8,089 nt of DNA from assembly GCA_934446285.1 (NCBI GenBank), contig CAKSEI010000065.1:1-8089 (forward strand), given 5' to 3'. The position numbers and the translations under genes are program-made. The stretch comes from an uncultured Eubacteriales bacterium (GTDB lineage Bacteria > Bacillota > Clostridia > Oscillospirales > CAG-272). Positions 5,815 through 8,089 of this stretch are shown here, piece by piece (position 1 is the stretch's first letter; each line of letters starts with the position of its first letter). Below the pieces are notes generated by a model. It did no database searches. It was not told the origin of the DNA and saw only the letters and a list, made by a program, of their open reading frames with translations.

Positions 5815-7911
5815 ATGGAGATAATCAATACTATCGTCGGCACTCCGCTCGGGTATCTCATGCGGTTCTGCTATACGCTGATAGGGAACTACGGCGTGGC
5901 TATAATCCTTTTCACCCTGATTACAAAGATAATCATGTTCCCGATATCCCTGCTTGTGCAGAACAATTCCATAAAAATGGTAAAGATGAAGCCGGAGCTT
6001 GACTCTCTGCGCTATCAGTATATCGACGACAAGGACGCATATTTAGACGCGCAGTCGGCTTTGTATAAGAGAGAGCACTACAGCCCGATGGCGGGTGTGT
6101 GGCCCTTGCTCCTGCAGCTGCCGATAATCTTCGGACTGCTTGACGTCGTATATAAGCCCCTGAAGCATCTTCTGCATTTTTCCTCCGCCATGCAGACCGA
6201 TTTTGTCGCGCGCACGGCGCAGATTCTCGGCAAGACCGTGGAGGATCTCGGCTCTACCGCACAGCTTACCGTTGTCGAGCAGGTAAAGGCGAATGCCGCC
6301 TCTTTTGCCGATATACCGGGCGCAACCTCAGCTATCGACGCGATAAACGGTCTGCGCATGGATTTTCTCGGTATAAATCTCTCGCAGACACCATCGATAA
6401 CTACTCTTAATCTTATCTTCTTAGTGCCCGTATTCGCGGGACTGTCCGCTCTTATTATGTGTATGATACAGAATAAGATAAACGTCCTGCAGATAGAACA
6501 AAATAAGCTTTCTCAATGGGCTATGACCGTATTTATGATAGCCTTTTCCGCGGGATTTGCGTTTATCGTTCCCGCAGGTGTCGGTCTTTATTGGGGATGG
6601 GGAAACCTATTTTCCATTCTTGTTATGTATCTCGTCAATATAATTATTTCCCCTAAGAAATACATAAATTACGAAGCCCTCGAGCAGATGAAAAAGGATG
6701 CTGCTACGGAAAAGAAGCAGCAGAAAAAGAATAAAATCCTCGCAAAGAAGTATTATAAGGAGTTTTTCGCTCCCGAAAACAAGCGTAATATGAAGCTTGT
6801 ATTTTACTCCGAGGGCAGCGGATATTATAAATATTTTCAGAATGTCATAGAGGCGCTGTTAAAAAAGAGCGATGTGATCATCCATTACGTCACGAGCGAC
6901 CCGGACGATGCTATATTCAGAAAGTATGAGAGGCGCATAAAGCCATACTACGTCGATGAGCCGAGGCTTATCTCGCTAATGATGAAGCTTGAGTGCGACA
7001 TGGTGGTCATGACTACGCCGGACATTGAGAAGTATCATATCAAGCGCTCAAAGGTAAAGGCAAATATCGAATACGTGTATATGGATCACGCCTGCTCGAG
7101 CCTTAATCTGACCTACCGCACGGGTGCTTTCGATGCTTTCGACACCATTTTTGCAGTCAGCCGTCCGCAAGCGGTCGAAATTCGTGAGCTTGAGAAGCTG
7201 CGCGGGACAAAGCGCAAGAGGATAGTCGAGTGCGGCTACGGTCTAATCGACAATATGATTGCGTCATATAATGCGCTCGAAAGGCACGAGAACGAAAAGA
7301 AAACGGTGCTTATCGCGCCGTCGTGGCAGTATGACAATATAATGGATTCATGCCTTGATGACCTTATTTCCTCTCTTTACGGAAAGGGCTATCGCATAGT
7401 CATACGTCCACATCCGCAGTATGTACGCAGATTTCCCGCCCGCATGAGCGAGATAATCGATAAGCATAAGGATAAGTTCAACGATGATTTTACGATAGAG
7501 ACGGACTTCTCGTCAAACGTCACGGTCTATACCGCGGATGTGCTTATCACCGACTGGAGCGCTATTGCCTTTGAGTTTTCGTTCACGACCGACAAGCCAG
7601 CGCTCTTTGTAAATACCGAGATGAAGGTCGTAAATCACGATTATAAAAAGATACCCGTAAAGCCGTTTGATATTTCCGCCCGCGAGAGGATAGGAATTGC
7701 CATCGAAAAGGACGGCTGCGTAAACGCCGATAAGGCGGTAGCGGAGCTGATAGAAAAGGGTGAGGACTTTAAGGATCGCATAAGCAGTTTAAAGCACGAG
7801 TATTTCTACAACCTCGGTCACAGCGGCGAGGTAGGCGCAGACTATATCATTCGCAGGCTATCGAGGCGAGAAGAAAAAGCGCGGCAGGAAAAGAGCCGGG
7901 CAGAGGCGTAA
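5815..7911 (+). CDS. YidC/Oxa1 membrane insertase fused to a CDP-glycerol glycerophosphotransferase-like domain
   Basis: This 698-residue protein joins two families in one uninterrupted frame. Residues 1-285 are a Gram-positive-type YidC: NYGVAIILFTLITKIIMFPI (25-44) as first core helix with the groove lysine K38, basic hairpin QNNSIKMVKMKPELDSLRYQY (49-69, two helical arms), SPMAGVWPLLLQLPIIFGLL (90-109), MDFLGINLSQTPS (182-194) and three further helices near 197-218, 236-255 and 262-279. There is no lipoprotein signal. Residues 286-325 are a Lys-rich linker like the ribosome-binding tail of YidC. From 326 a TagB/TagF-like domain follows: KLVFYSEGSGYYKYFQNVIE (327-346), DHACSSL (424-430) with H425, IAPSWQYDN (500-508), RPHPQY (531-536) with H533, and TDWSAIAFEFSFTTDKPALF (579-598). 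TagF enzymes transfer glycerol phosphate from CDP-glycerol. With five membrane helices and an external N-terminus, this domain falls in the cytoplasm, where CDP-glycerol is. Neither rnpA/rpmH nor jag is adjacent, so this is likely not the housekeeping yidC. Confidence 0.9.
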   Translation: MEIINTIVGTPLGYLMRFCYTLIGNYGVAIILFTLITKIIMFPISLLVQNNSIKMVKMKPELDSLRYQYIDDKDAYLDAQSALYKREHYSPMAGVWPLLLQLPIIFGLLDVVYKPLKHLLHFSSAMQTDFVARTAQILGKTVEDLGSTAQLTVVEQVKANAASFADIPGATSAIDAINGLRMDFLGINLSQTPSITTLNLIFLVPVFAGLSALIMCMIQNKINVLQIEQNKLSQWAMTVFMIAFSAGFAFIVPAGVGLYWGWGNLFSILVMYLVNIIISPKKYINYEALEQMKKDAATEKKQQKKNKILAKKYYKEFFAPENKRNMKLVFYSEGSGYYKYFQNVIEALLKKSDVIIHYVTSDPDDAIFRKYERRIKPYYVDEPRLISLMMKLECDMVVMTTPDIEKYHIKRSKVKANIEYVYMDHACSSLNLTYRTGAFDAFDTIFAVSRPQAVEIRELEKLRGTKRKRIVECGYGLIDNMIASYNALERHENEKKTVLIAPSWQYDNIMDSCLDDLISSLYGKGYRIVIRPHPQYVRRFPARMSEIIDKHKDKFNDDFTIETDFSSNVTVYTADVLITDWSAIAFEFSFTTDKPALFVNTEMKVVNHDYKKIPVKPFDISARERIGIAIEKDGCVNADKAVAELIEKGEDFKDRISSLKHEYFYNLGHSGEVGADYIIRRLSRREEKARQEKSRAEA

Positions 7912-7921
7912 AGAGGTAAAA

Positions 7922-8089
7922 ATGAAAAAAGGTCTTGTCCTCGAGGGCGGAGCCATGCGCGGCATGTTTACCTGTGGAGTGCTCGACGTCTTTATGAAGA
8001 GGGGACTCAAATTCGACGGAATAATAGGCACGTCGGCGGGTGCGGCTTTCGGCTGCAACTACAAGTCCCGTCAGCCGGGAAGAGCTATC
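7922..8089 (+). CDS. Patatin-like phospholipase, N-terminal part
   Basis: Only the first 56 residues are present before the window ends. They contain the two diagnostic elements of the patatin family: the oxyanion-hole motif LEGGAMRG (7-14) with R13, and the nucleophile elbow GTSAG (36-40) with catalytic Ser38. The Asp of the Ser-Asp dyad lies outside the window. Patatins hydrolyse acyl chains from lipids, typically on the cytosolic side; no signal peptide is seen here. The closest bacterial type by the short N-terminus is the YjjU/RssA-like group. It starts 10 bases after the fusion gene with AGAGG as ribosome binding site, so it is part of the operon. A role in recycling lipids released by polymer assembly is a guess from context. 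Confidence 0.88.
   Translation, partial: MKKGLVLEGGAMRGMFTCGVLDVFMKRGLKFDGIIGTSAGAAFGCNYKSRQPGRAI

Noticed and set aside
6175..6396. Extended loop of about 70 residues between the second and third YidC helices as a novel insertion
   Set aside because: It ends in the FLGINLSQTPS segment typical of clostridial YidC, and loops of this size seem usual there, so it is not clearly an insertion.
1..8089. CRISPR arrays, tRNA or rRNA genes, insertion sequences, attachment sites
   Set aside because: No spaced direct repeats, tRNA-like folds, transposase motifs or terminal inverted repeats were seen on reading; the coding density is that of an ordinary chromosomal region.

Overview
The window most likely comes from a Clostridia-class Firmicute, probably a gut Ruminococcaceae/Oscillospirales-type genome. 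The reasons are strong purine-rich ribosome binding sites, textbook sigma-A promoters with 17-base spacers, GTG/TTG codons near starts, and the gene content (DegV/FakB, a DUF1846/UPF0371 protein, a LicC-like cytidylyltransferase, a Gram-positive-type YidC and a TagB/TagF-type glycerophosphotransferase). The taxonomic placement is inference from gene families; no rRNA or marker gene is present.

Left half, minus strand. Reading leftwards from the divergent promoter region near 3.3-3.4 kb: a LicC-type CTP:phosphocholine cytidylyltransferase (2514-3215) with its own promoter and a structured leader; an intrinsic terminator (2451-2482); a promoter and a DUF1846 protein (870-2357); then a strong promoter and a DegV-family fatty-acid-binding protein that runs off the left edge (1-777). 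These look like three separate transcription units, although no convincing terminator separates DUF1846 from degV.

Right half, plus strand. A promoter with a perfect 8-bp inverted repeat in its spacer (3378-3406) drives a tight four-gene operon with gaps of 9, 5 and 10 bases. The genes are: a five-TM extracytoplasmic alkaline-phosphatase/sulfatase-fold protein with Thr at the nucleophile position (3479-5272); a small two-helix membrane protein with a YIDPS motif, an acidic stretch and a helical tail (5282-5809); a fusion of a YidC/Oxa1 membrane insertase to a CDP-glycerol:glycerophosphotransferase-like domain (5815-7911); and the start of a patatin-like lipid acyl hydrolase (7922 to the right edge).

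Together the right half and the divergent licC look like a cell-envelope phosphopolymer locus (lipoteichoic/teichoic-acid-like). A CDP-activated headgroup would be made in the cytosol, used at the inner membrane face by a transferase domain anchored through a YidC channel, acted on outside by an LtaS/phosphoethanolamine-transferase-like enzyme, with lipid by-products perhaps handled by the patatin. The YidC-glycerophosphotransferase fusion is the most unusual element. This pathway is inferred from domain types and gene order, not demonstrated.
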